64,000 bases of DNA. Source: JAOZHU01 sp964632845 (GTDB taxonomy: Archaea > Thermoproteota > Bathyarchaeia > Bathyarchaeales > Bathycorpusculaceae). The notes beneath the pieces were generated by a model. The model was not told where the DNA came from. It worked only from the letters and a program-made list of their open reading frames with translations, and ran no database searches. Positions 1-9,733 of this stretch are shown in pieces. The translations under genes and the position numbers were made by a program. The DNA is taken from the NCBI GenBank assembly GCA_964632845.1, contig CAZWDU010000010.1, positions 1-64,000 on the forward strand. The letters run 5' to 3'. Position 1 is the first letter of the stretch; each line of letters begins with the position of its first letter.

Positions 1-514
1 AGTAGTCATAAACTTCTCTTTCAATTCCCGTTGCTTGGGATTTTTCCATGCACCTAGTCGTCTCTTGCATCTTGGAAGTAGTCATAAACTTCTCTTTCAA
101 TTCCCGTTGCTTGGGATTTTTCCATGCACCTAGTCGTCTCTTGCATCTTGGAAGTAGTCATAAACTTCTCTTTCAATTCCCGTTGCTTGGGATTTTTCCA
201 TGCACCTTTACGGTAGTCACTTTTTCACCGACAGTTAGCCCAAAGCTTTCAATTCCCGTTGCTTGGGATTTTTCCATGCACCCGGCGGTATATTAACTCC
301 TGCTGGATCCCATGTTTTACCCTTTCAATTCCCGTTGCTTGGGATTTTTCCATGCACCCACCCCCCGACTGTGAGCCGTTAAAATGTAACGTCACATCAT
401 CCTTTCAATTCCCGTTGCTTGGGATTTTTCCATGCACCGGATATGTAGACTCTTACTGTGTAGTAGGGTGTTGCTGTCTTTCAATTCCCGTTGCTTGGGA
501 TTTTTCCATGCACC
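1..514 (-). CRISPR. CRISPR array, right-hand end (7 repeats, truncated by window edge)
   Basis: Seven identical 37-bp repeats start at 18, 94, 170, 246, 322, 402 and 478. On the + strand the repeat begins CTTTCAATTCCCG and ends CCATGCACC. Spacers are 39 bp except 359-401 (43 bp). Read on the minus strand the repeat ends in ATTGAAAG, the 8-nt crRNA 5' handle typical of type I-A/I-B repeats, so the array is probably transcribed leftward and the leader lies at 515-650. Spacers 55-93 and 131-169 are identical, and bases 1-17 match the end of the same spacer, so at least three copies are present. The array continues to the left of the window. Confidence 0.97.
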
Positions 515-650
515 CGAGCCGATTTTGGCTTAATTCGCCGATTAGAGGCTATTTTATACATGATTCTGGATATGTAGCCTCGATTATAATTAGAATGTAA
601 TTCAATTTATAAAGATAATCGGATAAACCACTTCTGATGGTCGATTCAGA
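515..650. promoter_or_regulatory. CRISPR leader and divergent cas operon promoter
   Basis: This AT-rich spacer lies between the last repeat and the first cas gene. On the minus strand a TATAAAA box (558-552) lies about 40 bp before the repeat, suitably placed to start the pre-crRNA near 530. On the + strand TTTATAAAG (606-614) lies about 40 bp before the GTG of csa1. One short region thus probably drives both the array and the cas operon. The assignment is from motif position only. Confidence 0.6.
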
Positions 651-1538
651 GTGTACTTCCTTTCTGATATCGAACAGAAGCATCTCCTTTATCAGCTTCT
701 GCCAACAGCACGCGAAGTAGGCGTCAATAAGGAGCTACGCGGCTGGAACTGGCATCAACCACCGCTAAAGCCCTATTTTGATAATGTCAAGTTGCCGATG
801 TACGAAGTGAGCTCCAAATACTGTCCCACAAATCGCGATGTGTACCTGAGGCATATTGAAAAAAAGTATGTTGCACCAAGCTCGCGAATGGCGTTAGGCA
901 AACTGTTTCATGGTGTTGTGAGTGATTGTTTGCAGGCTTTTCGTCAGCGGCAAAACCTGAGTTTTGAAGAGTGGTGGCGGAAGATTAGGTGGCAGGAGAT
1001 TTCGGAAAAACCCGAGAACGTGCTTGACCGTTGTAGGCAGGTGTGGGAGTTTACGCAGAAAATGTGTGAGGCGGAGTTGGCGGAGCTTTCGTGCAGCCAG
1101 CCTTATGCCCGCGAGTTGGATTTGGTGGCTACTGCTGTTCCTTTCTTGGTTGAGCACAAGATTTCTGGCGAGTTGCTGGGTTTGAGTGATGTGCTTAGTG
1201 TGGATTGTTTTGATTATCTTAGGACGATTATGTTTGATTTGAAGGTGACTAGTGCGAAAGACGATTGGCATAGGCTTTACTCGTTAGGATATGCGCTTGT
1301 GTTTGAAAGCATTCATGAAGTGCCGGTAGATGTCTGTTGCACGGTTTACTTGAATGTTGAGAATGGCAAGATCAGTGTTCAGAAGGACCTGTTTTTTGCT
1401 AATGATGAGTTGAGGCAGTGGTGGATTGAGGAAAGAGATAGGAAGCTGGAGATTGTGGCGGAAAGGAAAGACCCTGGAAAGCCTGAGTCTTCGCAATGCA
1501 AAGAGTACTGCCCATACCACAGTGTCTGTTATGGTTAA
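651..1538 (+). CDS. csa1: Csa1, Cas4-like adaptation nuclease
   Basis: This 295-residue protein begins MYFLSDIE and contains LRGWNWHQPPL, both characteristic of the Csa1 family of type I-A systems. It is a RecB/PD-(D/E)xK nuclease of the Cas4 superfamily: FDLKV carries the metal-binding core, and one N-terminal cysteine (KYCPT) plus three C-terminal ones (CKEYCPYHSVC) can hold an iron-sulfur cluster. In the family it helps trim and orient pre-spacers for Cas1-Cas2. It starts with GTG, chosen because the family N-terminus begins there. It is first in the cas operon and is followed after 21 bp by cas1. Confidence 0.88.
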   Translation: MYFLSDIEQKHLLYQLLPTAREVGVNKELRGWNWHQPPLKPYFDNVKLPMYEVSSKYCPTNRDVYLRHIEKKYVAPSSRMALGKLFHGVVSDCLQAFRQRQNLSFEEWWRKIRWQEISEKPENVLDRCRQVWEFTQKMCEAELAELSCSQPYARELDLVATAVPFLVEHKISGELLGLSDVLSVDCFDYLRTIMFDLKVTSAKDDWHRLYSLGYALVFESIHEVPVDVCCTVYLNVENGKISVQKDLFFANDELRQWWIEERDRKLEIVAERKDPGKPESSQCKEYCPYHSVCYG

Positions 1539-1559
1539 GCTGCTTGTTGGTGGTTTGTT

Positions 1560-2594
1560 GTGAATGTTTTTCTGGATGATTTTGGTATTTTCTTGGGGCG
1601 GAAGAGAAACCGGTTCATTGTAAAGAAGAATAACGAAGCTAAAGAGATTGTGGCTGATGATGTTGAATCGATAATATGTTGTTCTTCGGGCGTTGCTTTC
1701 TCGGCAAGCGCTTTGGATTTGGCTGTGGAGCATAATATTCAGGTTGTTTTTGCTCGGTATCGTGGTTGGCCTTATGCTGTCTTGATGCCGGCGTCGATGA
1801 CTGGTTCGGTGAGGGCTAGGCGAGAGCAGTTTCTTGCGTATAATGATGAGCGTAGTGTGGTTCTTGCTAAGAAGTTTATTGCTGGGAAGCTGGTTAATCA
1901 GGCGAATTTTTTGAAGCTTATGGCGAAGAACAGAAGGCAGACTGACCCTAAGTTGGCTGAAAGACTGTATGAATCAGGGAAAATGATTGATGATGCCAAC
2001 GAGCGAATTGGCAGAGAGCAAGGCAGCAACATTGACGAGAAGCGTTTGCAGCTTATGAATTTGGAGGCTGAGGCTGCACGTTACTACTGGAATTCGATTC
2101 GGCAGATTTTGCCGCCTGAATTAGGATTTACTGGACGAGAGACGCGTGGAGCACGTGACCCGTTTAATGCTATGTTGAATTTTGGTTATCAGACTGTTCT
2201 TTTTCCTGAAGTGTGGAAAGCTGTGAGTTATGCGGGTTTGGATTTTTATGCGGGTTATTTGCATGCGGATCGGTCTGGGAAGCCTTCGCTTGTTTTGGAT
2301 ATGATGGAGGAGTTTCGACAGCAGCTTGTAGATAGAACGTTGATTGGGCTGATTACTAAGAGTGTGATAAAGCCGAATGAGATTTTGGCTGCTGAGGCAG
2401 TTGAGGAGGGCAAGGTTTTGAGTAAAGAGGTGATTAAGGTTTTGCTTGCGAGTTTTCAGGAGCGGTTAGATAGTGAAGTTATGTTTAATGGGCAGAAGGG
2501 GTCGTTGAAGAGTTTTATTCATTTGCAGCCCCGGTGTGTAGTTCGCTATCTGCTGAAGGAAGCTGATTATGCACCGTTCTGTTTAGGATGGTAG
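1560..2594 (+). CDS. cas1: CRISPR integrase Cas1
   Basis: At 344 residues this is a full-length Cas1, the metal-dependent integrase that inserts new spacers with Cas2. Family motifs are clear: RGARDPFNAMLNFGYQ in the middle and YLHADRSGKPSLVLDMMEEF near residue 235, which contain the conserved His and acidic active-site residues. The start is GTG. It sits between csa1 and cas2 in the adaptation module. Confidence 0.96.
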   Translation: MNVFLDDFGIFLGRKRNRFIVKKNNEAKEIVADDVESIICCSSGVAFSASALDLAVEHNIQVVFARYRGWPYAVLMPASMTGSVRARREQFLAYNDERSVVLAKKFIAGKLVNQANFLKLMAKNRRQTDPKLAERLYESGKMIDDANERIGREQGSNIDEKRLQLMNLEAEAARYYWNSIRQILPPELGFTGRETRGARDPFNAMLNFGYQTVLFPEVWKAVSYAGLDFYAGYLHADRSGKPSLVLDMMEEFRQQLVDRTLIGLITKSVIKPNEILAAEAVEEGKVLSKEVIKVLLASFQERLDSEVMFNGQKGSLKSFIHLQPRCVVRYLLKEADYAPFCLGW

Positions 2595-2643
2595 GCACAT
2601 GTTAAAAAAAAGAATTCTTTTTTTCTGTGCATTTGTCGGGTGA

Positions 2644-2940
2644 TTGTTCTTGCGGTATGTTGTAATCTATGATATCAGCGATGACAACCTTCGCGCACTT
2701 GTGGCTGAAACGCTCAAGGATTACGGTTTACAGCGGATTCAGTACAGCGGGTTTATGGGGGATCTTCGGCGGGACGAGTTGAACAGTTTGCTTGTGGATT
2801 TGCGGAATTTGATTAAGGATTTGGTTGAGAACGTGCAGCTTTTTCCAATGTGTGACAGCTGTTTGAGGGGGAAGAAGGAAGTTGGGAAGCCGAAAAAGTA
2901 CGAGTTTAAGGAAGAGAAAGAAAAGTTTGCGTATTTCTAG
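2644..2940 (+). CDS. cas2: CRISPR adaptation protein Cas2
   Basis: This 98-residue protein has the Cas2 ferredoxin-like signature YVVIYDISDDNLR at the N-terminus, including the conserved Asp after the first strand. It pairs with Cas1 in spacer integration. An in-frame stop lies immediately upstream, so the start must be TTG at 2644 or TTG at 2650; the latter gives the more usual short N-terminus. The C-terminal tail is Lys/Glu-rich. Confidence 0.93.
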   Translation: MFLRYVVIYDISDDNLRALVAETLKDYGLQRIQYSGFMGDLRRDELNSLLVDLRNLIKDLVENVQLFPMCDSCLRGKKEVGKPKKYEFKEEKEKFAYF

Positions 2941-2955
2941 TTTGGGGATTGTGCC

Positions 2956-3621
2956 ATGAAGGCTAAGGTGTCGAGAAAGGACAAGTGGCTGAAGAACCAG
3001 CAGAGGATGCATGTTTCTGATGTTGCTGAGGATTTTGTTTCTGTGACAGATATTAAGCAGTATATTTATTGTCCTCGTATAGTTTATTTTGATAGGGTGT
3101 TGCATGCGACGCCGATTTTTGGTTCGCAGCAAGGTGACAGTAAGGAGTTGCATGAGGATTACGTTGCGAAAGAGCTGAGACGAAAAGATGCTGTCTATTA
3201 TTCGCCTGAGTTTGTTGGGGCAGAAAAGATTATGTTCAGTTCGCTTTGTTCGAAGACATATGGTTTGCAGGGGAACGTGGATTGCATGATCAAAACGGCT
3301 AAGGCAGAGTACATTCCTGTTGAGTATAAGAACATGAATTCTGACAGGGGCAGAGTGTGCATGCAGCACAAGTACCAGCTTGTCGGCTATGCCCTGCTCA
3401 TTGAGGATAACTTTGGCACTGTTGTTAAGCGGGCTTTTGTGGATTACATTCCGGAAGGGCTGATTTTGCAGTTTGAGATTACGCCAACCATGAAGATTTT
3501 TGTGAAGCGAGTCTTAGGACACATAAGACGGATAATCAAAGATGAAGAATTGCCACCAATCCGAGCAGCAAAATACAAATGTGCAGGTGGATGTGGCCAC
3601 AAGCAAACTTGCCAACAATAA
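2956..3621 (+). CDS. cas4: CRISPR-associated exonuclease Cas4
   Basis: This 221-residue RecB-family nuclease carries the expected motifs: CPRIVYF with the first cluster cysteine, the nuclease core IPVEYKN, the QLVGYALL motif, and a C-terminal CAGGCGHKQTC that completes an iron-sulfur site. It follows cas2 by 15 bp. With Csa1 upstream, the locus has two Cas4-superfamily nucleases, an arrangement in which the two cooperate in PAM choice and spacer orientation in some archaea (established for Pyrococcus Cas4-1/Cas4-2). Confidence 0.93.
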   Translation: MKAKVSRKDKWLKNQQRMHVSDVAEDFVSVTDIKQYIYCPRIVYFDRVLHATPIFGSQQGDSKELHEDYVAKELRRKDAVYYSPEFVGAEKIMFSSLCSKTYGLQGNVDCMIKTAKAEYIPVEYKNMNSDRGRVCMQHKYQLVGYALLIEDNFGTVVKRAFVDYIPEGLILQFEITPTMKIFVKRVLGHIRRIIKDEELPPIRAAKYKCAGGCGHKQTCQQ

Positions 3622-3761
3622 AAGTTTCCACTAAACAATCAAAAGCCAATAATGAAAAAATGGGGCGCTGTTTGCTGAATAATATTGTGCAATTAGTTTT
3701 TTAAACACAGTCAGCTAAAGGTACTATTGTTTCAGACAAAATAACGTGGGGCGATAAACTA

Positions 3762-5561
3762 ATGCTACCTGCGGTGAAAGCTCTCGGAGAACATGTATGC
3801 AAAACCACAAACATCAAAGAAGAAAGCAGGTTTGTTGAATCGTCAAAACTTAAAGGCATCAAAAATGTCCTGTGCATTAACTTCAATTTTACCAACGGCA
3901 AGGCTGTTTACACAGGTTTATTTTCCGAAGCTTTCGACCAGAATCAATCAACAAAGTATCTGTATAGAGTGTTTAGCCATCGCAGATTTGAAGTAACACC
4001 CACCTCCAAAATGAGTAATCCTGAAAAGCTGAAAAAACGATTTGACCTTTGGTTCAAACAATGTTGCAGCAAATACCTTCAAGATTCTGAAGAACCCGAT
4101 TTATCGTTACTGCAAGCTCTCAAGAATGAGTTTATGGGCAAAATCGATCAAATATTTTCTGATATTGACGAGCGGTTTAAAACATTAAGCAGAGATGAAG
4201 CCCGAAATACCATTGTAACAATCACCATAGATTCAGAGAAGCATCTCGGAGACTTTGCAGTTTTCAAGGAGATTCTAAAAAAAGAGGCATGCAGTGGATA
4301 TTATGCCAAGCACAATGTTGAGTCAAAGGGTAAAGGTAAATGCTATCTATGTGGCGAGGAAAAAGAAGTCATGGGTTTTGCTTCTCCTTTTCCTGTATAC
4401 ACACTTGACCAAAAAGGTTTTGCACCTGATTTTCTTCAAGTGGATGCTTGGAAACGGCTTCCTCTGTGTATGGATTGCGCCATCCTCTCAAGTGTAGGGA
4501 GGGAATTTGTTGAAAGCTATTTGTTCAAAAGATTTTACGGTATTAACTTTTACGTGATACCTAGCTTCGCTTTTAAGTTTGATGATGAAGTTCTTGAGTA
4601 TATAGTAAAACCTGGAAAGAGTTATTGGGCGATTGTTGGGAATGAAGACGACATTTCAGATATTATGGCAGAAAAGTTTGAACAGGCAACCTTGACTTTT
4701 GTTTTTACAAGACCTGAAAAGGCGACTTTTAGAATAGTTCGTTATGTTGAAGATGTCCCGCCTTCATATCTCAGGAAAATCAAGCGAAACATGAAAGAAT
4801 TGATCGACTCACCCGACCAACAATGGCCTATTTTCAAGGAAAGCTTTTTGAAAATTATATTTGGCGATAAGGGCTTTGTAGGCAACTTAACCGTGAGGGA
4901 TACATCACTTGGTGGGTTGATTAGACCCTTCTTCCCTCATTCAAAATACGAGGGTGTATACGATAAATATTTCATAGATTTGGTGAGTGATATTCTTGTT
5001 CAAAGAGAAATTCGGGCGCACTTTCTTATAAAAGCGTTTGTAAAAGCCCTTCGGGCGTCATTTATTAAACGATATGAGCGAAATACAAAAGAACTTGCTT
5101 TAAAATCGCTGATGTTAGTTTTATTAACCAGAAAACTTGATATATTAAAAGACTGGGGTGAAGGACAGTTCATGTCATCAGTAGAGAATGACGAATTCTT
5201 CAGCTTCTTCAGTCAGTACAAGATTGCTTTTAATTCTCCAAGCAAACAAGCTGCCTTTCTGGAAGGCACACTTGCAAAATTCTTAATGGATGTACAATTT
5301 GCGAATCGACAGTCATCGCCATTCAGGGACAGATTGTGTGGATTAAGAATAGACGAAAGAAGAGCAAAGAAACTTTTTCCAGAGATAATTGAGAAATTGA
5401 GAGAATATAAGATGGCATATCCTTCATTGGAAGCCGCCACCTCTAAAGCGTTCCTTGAAGCTGAAAACACAAGATGGAATTTGACGGCTGATGAAGTGAG
5501 CTATTTCTTCACTTTAGGAATGATCTTAGCACCTATCTTCAAGAAAAAGGCGAGTGAATGA
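3762..5561 (+). CDS. cas8b: Cas8b (TM1802/Csh1 family), Cascade large subunit
   Basis: The 599-residue protein fits the Cas8b/TM1802 family of type I-B effectors by size, position and a zinc-finger pair, CYLCGEEKE (about residue 190) and CMDCA (about 238). In type I-B Cascade this subunit recognises the PAM and recruits Cas3. It follows a 140-bp gap after cas4 and is followed three bases later by cas7. Cas8 proteins diverge quickly, so the subfamily is less certain than the role. Confidence 0.82.
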   Translation: MLPAVKALGEHVCKTTNIKEESRFVESSKLKGIKNVLCINFNFTNGKAVYTGLFSEAFDQNQSTKYLYRVFSHRRFEVTPTSKMSNPEKLKKRFDLWFKQCCSKYLQDSEEPDLSLLQALKNEFMGKIDQIFSDIDERFKTLSRDEARNTIVTITIDSEKHLGDFAVFKEILKKEACSGYYAKHNVESKGKGKCYLCGEEKEVMGFASPFPVYTLDQKGFAPDFLQVDAWKRLPLCMDCAILSSVGREFVESYLFKRFYGINFYVIPSFAFKFDDEVLEYIVKPGKSYWAIVGNEDDISDIMAEKFEQATLTFVFTRPEKATFRIVRYVEDVPPSYLRKIKRNMKELIDSPDQQWPIFKESFLKIIFGDKGFVGNLTVRDTSLGGLIRPFFPHSKYEGVYDKYFIDLVSDILVQREIRAHFLIKAFVKALRASFIKRYERNTKELALKSLMLVLLTRKLDILKDWGEGQFMSSVENDEFFSFFSQYKIAFNSPSKQAAFLEGTLAKFLMDVQFANRQSSPFRDRLCGLRIDERRAKKLFPEIIEKLREYKMAYPSLEAATSKAFLEAENTRWNLTADEVSYFFTLGMILAPIFKKKASE

Positions 5562-5564
5562 GAA

Positions 5565-6560
5565 ATGATTGAAAACAGATCAGAAATACTCTTTTTGTAT
5601 GATGTAAAGGACATCAATCCTAACGGAGACCCCATGGATGAGAACAAGCCACGAATTGATGAAGAGCTAGGCGTTAACATTGTTACAGATGTGCGACTAA
5701 AGAGAACTATCAGAGATTACTTGCATGATTTCAAAAATCAAGAGATACTTGTTAGAGAAATTGAATACGAAGTGGGAAAGATTCAGGACGCAAAGTTGCG
5801 AGCTGAAGATTTTCTTAAAAAGGACGGAAAAAAGATTGACAAGAATGAAGTAAAAACGCTTGCTGAAATGAAAAATCTGATCCTTGAAAATATTCTGAAG
5901 GAATGCATTGACGTACGTCTATTCGGCTGCACGATACCAATCGAAAAATCAACAAACGAAAAGAGCGCAATCACTTTAACAGGACCTGTGCAATTTAGAA
6001 TGGGAAGGTCTTTACACAAAGTCGAAGTGATCCACATTAAAGGAACTGGCGCCTTTGCATCTGCGGCAGGCAAGGAGCAAAAAACGTTCCGTGACGAATA
6101 TGTTCTGCCATACTCTCTCATATGTTTTTATGGAATAATAAATGAAAATGCTTCGAAATATTCACATCTGACAGAGGAGGACATAGACTTGCTCCTAGCG
6201 GGTATATGGAGCGGCACTAAGAACCTTATATCTCGCTCTAAAATTGGTCAAATGCCCCATCTGCTTTTGAGAGTGATATACAAAGAAGAAAACTATCACA
6301 TCGGCGATTTAGACAAGAAAATTCATGTTAAATACGAAAATGGAATGAATGATGAAAAAGCTCGGAGCATAAAAGATTTCAAGTTGGATGTAACTGAGTT
6401 GTGGGAGTCAATAGAGGCGAATAAGGACAAGATACTCAAATTAGAATTTCAATTAAGCCCTGATCTGAATTTCGTAAGCAACGGGGAATCGATGACGTGT
6501 AAAAGCTTTAGAGAAGCGCTTGAAAGGAACTTTAAAGTAACAGATTTGCATTTACAGTGA
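5565..6560 (+). CDS. cas7: Cas7 (Csh2 family), Cascade backbone
   Basis: This 331-residue protein starts with the Csh2/Cas7 signature LYDVKDINPNGDPMDENKPR. Cas7 subunits polymerise along the crRNA spacer and form the Cascade backbone. The gene starts three bases after the cas8b stop, so the two are probably translationally coupled, and cas5 follows at once. The Csh2 subfamily points to type I-B. Confidence 0.92.
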   Translation: MIENRSEILFLYDVKDINPNGDPMDENKPRIDEELGVNIVTDVRLKRTIRDYLHDFKNQEILVREIEYEVGKIQDAKLRAEDFLKKDGKKIDKNEVKTLAEMKNLILENILKECIDVRLFGCTIPIEKSTNEKSAITLTGPVQFRMGRSLHKVEVIHIKGTGAFASAAGKEQKTFRDEYVLPYSLICFYGIINENASKYSHLTEEDIDLLLAGIWSGTKNLISRSKIGQMPHLLLRVIYKEENYHIGDLDKKIHVKYENGMNDEKARSIKDFKLDVTELWESIEANKDKILKLEFQLSPDLNFVSNGESMTCKSFREALERNFKVTDLHLQ

Positions 6561-6566
6561 TCTTCT

Positions 6567-7304
6567 TTGAGCAGTGAAAGAGAATCCTTTTCGAGCACAA
6601 CAGACACAGTTATCGTTTTTGATATATGGAGCGATTATGCACATTACAGAAAAATAGAAACTACCACGTCCCCACTTACCTATTCTATTCCAACTGGCAC
6701 TGCCCTAATGGGCATGATTGCTGCCATAATAGGATTTGAACGTGACTCATATTACGAGGAATTGGCACCATCAAAAATGAAATTTGCAATAAAGGTTTTA
6801 AGCAATCCGCCCAAAAAGAACCGAATGAATCTTACATTGTTAGATACATCAAGAGGCGTTTTCCTTCAAGATATCGGCGAAAACCCCAGAACGCTCATAC
6901 CATACGAATTCATCCAGAACCCAAAATTCAGAGTATATGTTTGGTTGAAAGATGAAGCTCTGCGAGCAAAGCTCAAGCGGTTCTTGAAGGAACACAAAAG
7001 CTATTACACGCCTACCTTGGGTACTGCAAACATGATAGCGAATTTTTCATATGAAAATGAATATAAATTGGAGAAGGCAAATGGCGACCTTGTTCACAGC
7101 ATCGCAAGAATGGATAATGGTCATTTAGAAATCGAATCAGGCAGAAGATATATCATTGAAAGAATACCCATCTACATGGATCAAAAGAGGATTGTGCAGG
7201 ATTACGCCGAAATCGTCTATGAAGTAACAGGAAAACCTGTTAGAATGTCAAATGCTCTTTGCTATAAAGTCGGACCTGACAACATTGTGTTCCTACAAGC
7301 TTAA
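6567..7304 (+). CDS. cas5: Cas5, crRNA 5'-handle binding subunit
   Basis: This 245-residue Cas5 of the I-B type has the N-terminal pattern FDIWSDYAHYRKIETTTSPL followed by a glycine-bearing helix (IPTGTALMGMIAAIIG). It caps the Cascade filament at the crRNA 5' end. The start is TTG, six bases after the cas7 stop. Its 3' end overlaps the start of cas3. Confidence 0.88.
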   Translation: MSSERESFSSTTDTVIVFDIWSDYAHYRKIETTTSPLTYSIPTGTALMGMIAAIIGFERDSYYEELAPSKMKFAIKVLSNPPKKNRMNLTLLDTSRGVFLQDIGENPRTLIPYEFIQNPKFRVYVWLKDEALRAKLKRFLKEHKSYYTPTLGTANMIANFSYENEYKLEKANGDLVHSIARMDNGHLEIESGRRYIIERIPIYMDQKRIVQDYAEIVYEVTGKPVRMSNALCYKVGPDNIVFLQA

Positions 7305-9732
7305 GTCTCATCGAGATAAACTCTTGGTAAACCATCTTGAAGAGGTTGCCATACTATCGCGGGGAATCGTTACCTCTACAACCTTCGTGAACACGGCTAC
7401 AATTGCTGAAGTGTCCTATTTAATAGGAATAACACACGACTTTGGCAAAGCAACAACCTATTTTCAAGACTTGCTGAACATAGGTTCAAGAACCCATTAC
7501 GCGAACCATGGATTATTGTCATCTTTGTTGTCATATCAGGTTATCAAAGAATATTTAGTCCAAAAAGGAAAATATAGCGGGGAATTCAAGTGGTTACCCG
7601 CATTAGCATGGGTTGTAGTGAAAAGGCATCACGGTAACATTCATAATCTGATTGGTGACGACAAATCCGAAGCAGCAGCCTTACGTGACATTGGCGAACA
7701 GGCTATTGTGAAGAAGCAAATTGAAAACATTTTAGCAATGAATCGCGAAGAGGTTCTCCTCATTTTCAAGAAACTATTGGAAGGAATTGATGTTCTAAAA
7801 TGCCTCGATGAAATTTACTGTTGGGAAAATTTAACTAAAGAAATCCGTTCAACTCTAAGGGAAATAAGACGCGACGCACGGATGGAAAATTACCTGACAT
7901 TGTTGTTTCTCTATTCGGTTCTTGTGGATGTTGACAAAGTCAACGCTACAGGCGTCAATTTGCCTGACAGAGTTACAGACATCAAAGCAACTTTAGTTGA
8001 TGATTACCGAAAGGAAACTTTCATAAAAAGTGCTGAGACTATCGGAACCATTCGAGAACAGGCTTATCAAGAGATTAGCGAATCAACTACTACCATTGAA
8101 CTCGAGAAAGACCGCCTTCTCTCGATAAATCTACCGACAGGAACAGGGAAGACTCTGTCCAGTTTTTCATTCGCATTAAAATTGAGAGAAAGGGTATCAG
8201 CAGACAGGGGTTTTGTGCCGCGCATTATATACTGTCTTCCATTTCTCAGCATAGTAGACCAAAACAGTGAAGTATTAAGCAAAGTCCTTCAAAAACAATT
8301 CAAAGAGATTCCTTCGAACGTATTTCTTAAGCATCATCATCTTTCTGATATCAGCTATACCGAACTAAATGATGCAGAATTACGTCCTGCTGGAGAAGCC
8401 AATAAAGCGTTGTTGCTGATAGAGGCATGGGACTCAGAAATCATAATTAGCACTTTCATGCAGTTCTTTCACAGCCTTGTTACAAATCAGAATAAAGCTG
8501 CCAGAAAGTTCCACAATATGGCAAACTCTATAATCATATTAGACGAGGTTCAAGCCATTCCTTCGAAATACTGGCTTTTGATAAACCGCATGTTGCGAGA
8601 TTTCACCGTTAAATTTAACTCTTGGATTATTTTAATGACCGCCACCCAACCTTTGATCTTTCAACCTAATGAAATGAGAGAGTTAACGCACGACAAGTGT
8701 CAATATTTTGACTTATTGGACCGTGTCGATTTCCGAGTAGACTTGGACGAACAAAGTAAGGTGATTTATCAGACATTTGAACAGTTTAAGGAACGGCTAA
8801 AAGATGTCATTAAAACCAGCAAAAAAGATATCATGATAGTTGTTAATACAATTGGTTTATGCCAACAAATATTTGAATTTTTCAAGAGTCACATTCCACA
8901 GATTTGTTCTTTAGGAGAAGGAACCGTGGATGATGATGGTATTTGTGATTTTAACGAATTGGAACTGGTTACTCTTTCAACGCATGTATTACCCAGAGAC
9001 AGACTTCGCAGAATTCAAAGAATAAAAGAAGATAAATGCAGAAAGGTTATTATTGCCACTCAACTGGTCGAAGCAGGAGTTGATATCAGCACCGCGATAG
9101 TCTATCGAGATTTAGCGCCTCTGGATTGTATTATTCAAGCTGCTGGAAGATGCAATAGAAACGGCGGTAAGGAAAAAGGGCTATTCGTTATAGTGCCATT
9201 AAAAGATGAAGCTGGTCGTCCTTTCCATCACTTTGTTTACGACGATGAACTAATAGACGCTACTAAAAAAGTTTTGAGCGAATTAGGAAACAAATTCTCA
9301 GAACGTGATTTGGGTAAAGCAGTGGGCAATTACTATTCATTGGTCCACCAACGAAGCAGCTCCCAAGAATCTGGGATGCTGATCCAATACTTAGAAAGAT
9401 TAGACCTTTCTGAGTCAGAGAAATTTGCGCTTATTGAAAACAGTGACGGAGAAATCTCTGTCTTTATCGAAAGGGACGAGGAGACTACCCGAATAAGAGA
9501 GGAGATTCAAAATATTTTGATGGAAGGCAAGAAATTTGATAGAAAAGCCAAACTTGCAGCGTTGAAGAGAGAAATAAATGAAAACACAATTAACATAAGA
9601 TACTCATGGAAAATGAAAAAATTAGCTAGGCTGCCTCATCTTTTCGGAGAAGAATTCCGATATGTTCCAAGAAATCAGGTGAAAGAATGGTACAAGCACG
9701 ATATAGGCTTCTTAATTCCTGAATGTGAATAG
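7285..9732 (+). CDS. cas3: Cas3 helicase-nuclease
   Basis: This is a single-chain Cas3, about 815 residues. The N-terminal HD nuclease has ITHDFGKA (H51, D52). The SF2 helicase follows: Walker A LPTGTGKT (K289), Walker B as DEVQ (D420) instead of DEAH, TATQP motif III, and AAGRCNRNG motif VI. It degrades foreign DNA once Cascade has bound. The frame is open from an earlier TTG at 7252, but TTG at 7285 is preferred because the family starts just before the NHLEEVA helix; it gives a 20-bp overlap with cas5. Confidence 0.95.
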   Translation: MCSYKLKSHRDKLLVNHLEEVAILSRGIVTSTTFVNTATIAEVSYLIGITHDFGKATTYFQDLLNIGSRTHYANHGLLSSLLSYQVIKEYLVQKGKYSGEFKWLPALAWVVVKRHHGNIHNLIGDDKSEAAALRDIGEQAIVKKQIENILAMNREEVLLIFKKLLEGIDVLKCLDEIYCWENLTKEIRSTLREIRRDARMENYLTLLFLYSVLVDVDKVNATGVNLPDRVTDIKATLVDDYRKETFIKSAETIGTIREQAYQEISESTTTIELEKDRLLSINLPTGTGKTLSSFSFALKLRERVSADRGFVPRIIYCLPFLSIVDQNSEVLSKVLQKQFKEIPSNVFLKHHHLSDISYTELNDAELRPAGEANKALLLIEAWDSEIIISTFMQFFHSLVTNQNKAARKFHNMANSIIILDEVQAIPSKYWLLINRMLRDFTVKFNSWIILMTATQPLIFQPNEMRELTHDKCQYFDLLDRVDFRVDLDEQSKVIYQTFEQFKERLKDVIKTSKKDIMIVVNTIGLCQQIFEFFKSHIPQICSLGEGTVDDDGICDFNELELVTLSTHVLPRDRLRRIQRIKEDKCRKVIIATQLVEAGVDISTAIVYRDLAPLDCIIQAAGRCNRNGGKEKGLFVIVPLKDEAGRPFHHFVYDDELIDATKKVLSELGNKFSERDLGKAVGNYYSLVHQRSSSQESGMLIQYLERLDLSESEKFALIENSDGEISVFIERDEETTRIREEIQNILMEGKKFDRKAKLAALKREINENTINIRYSWKMKKLARLPHLFGEEFRYVPRNQVKEWYKHDIGFLIPECE

Positions 9733-9733
9733 A

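Noticed and set aside
439..577. GGATATGTAG shared by the spacer nearest the leader and the leader itself
   Set aside because: A ten-base match in AT-rich sequence; no further similarity.
7252..7284. Cas3 start at TTG 7252
   Set aside because: It adds residues not found in the family and increases the overlap with cas5 to 53 bp.
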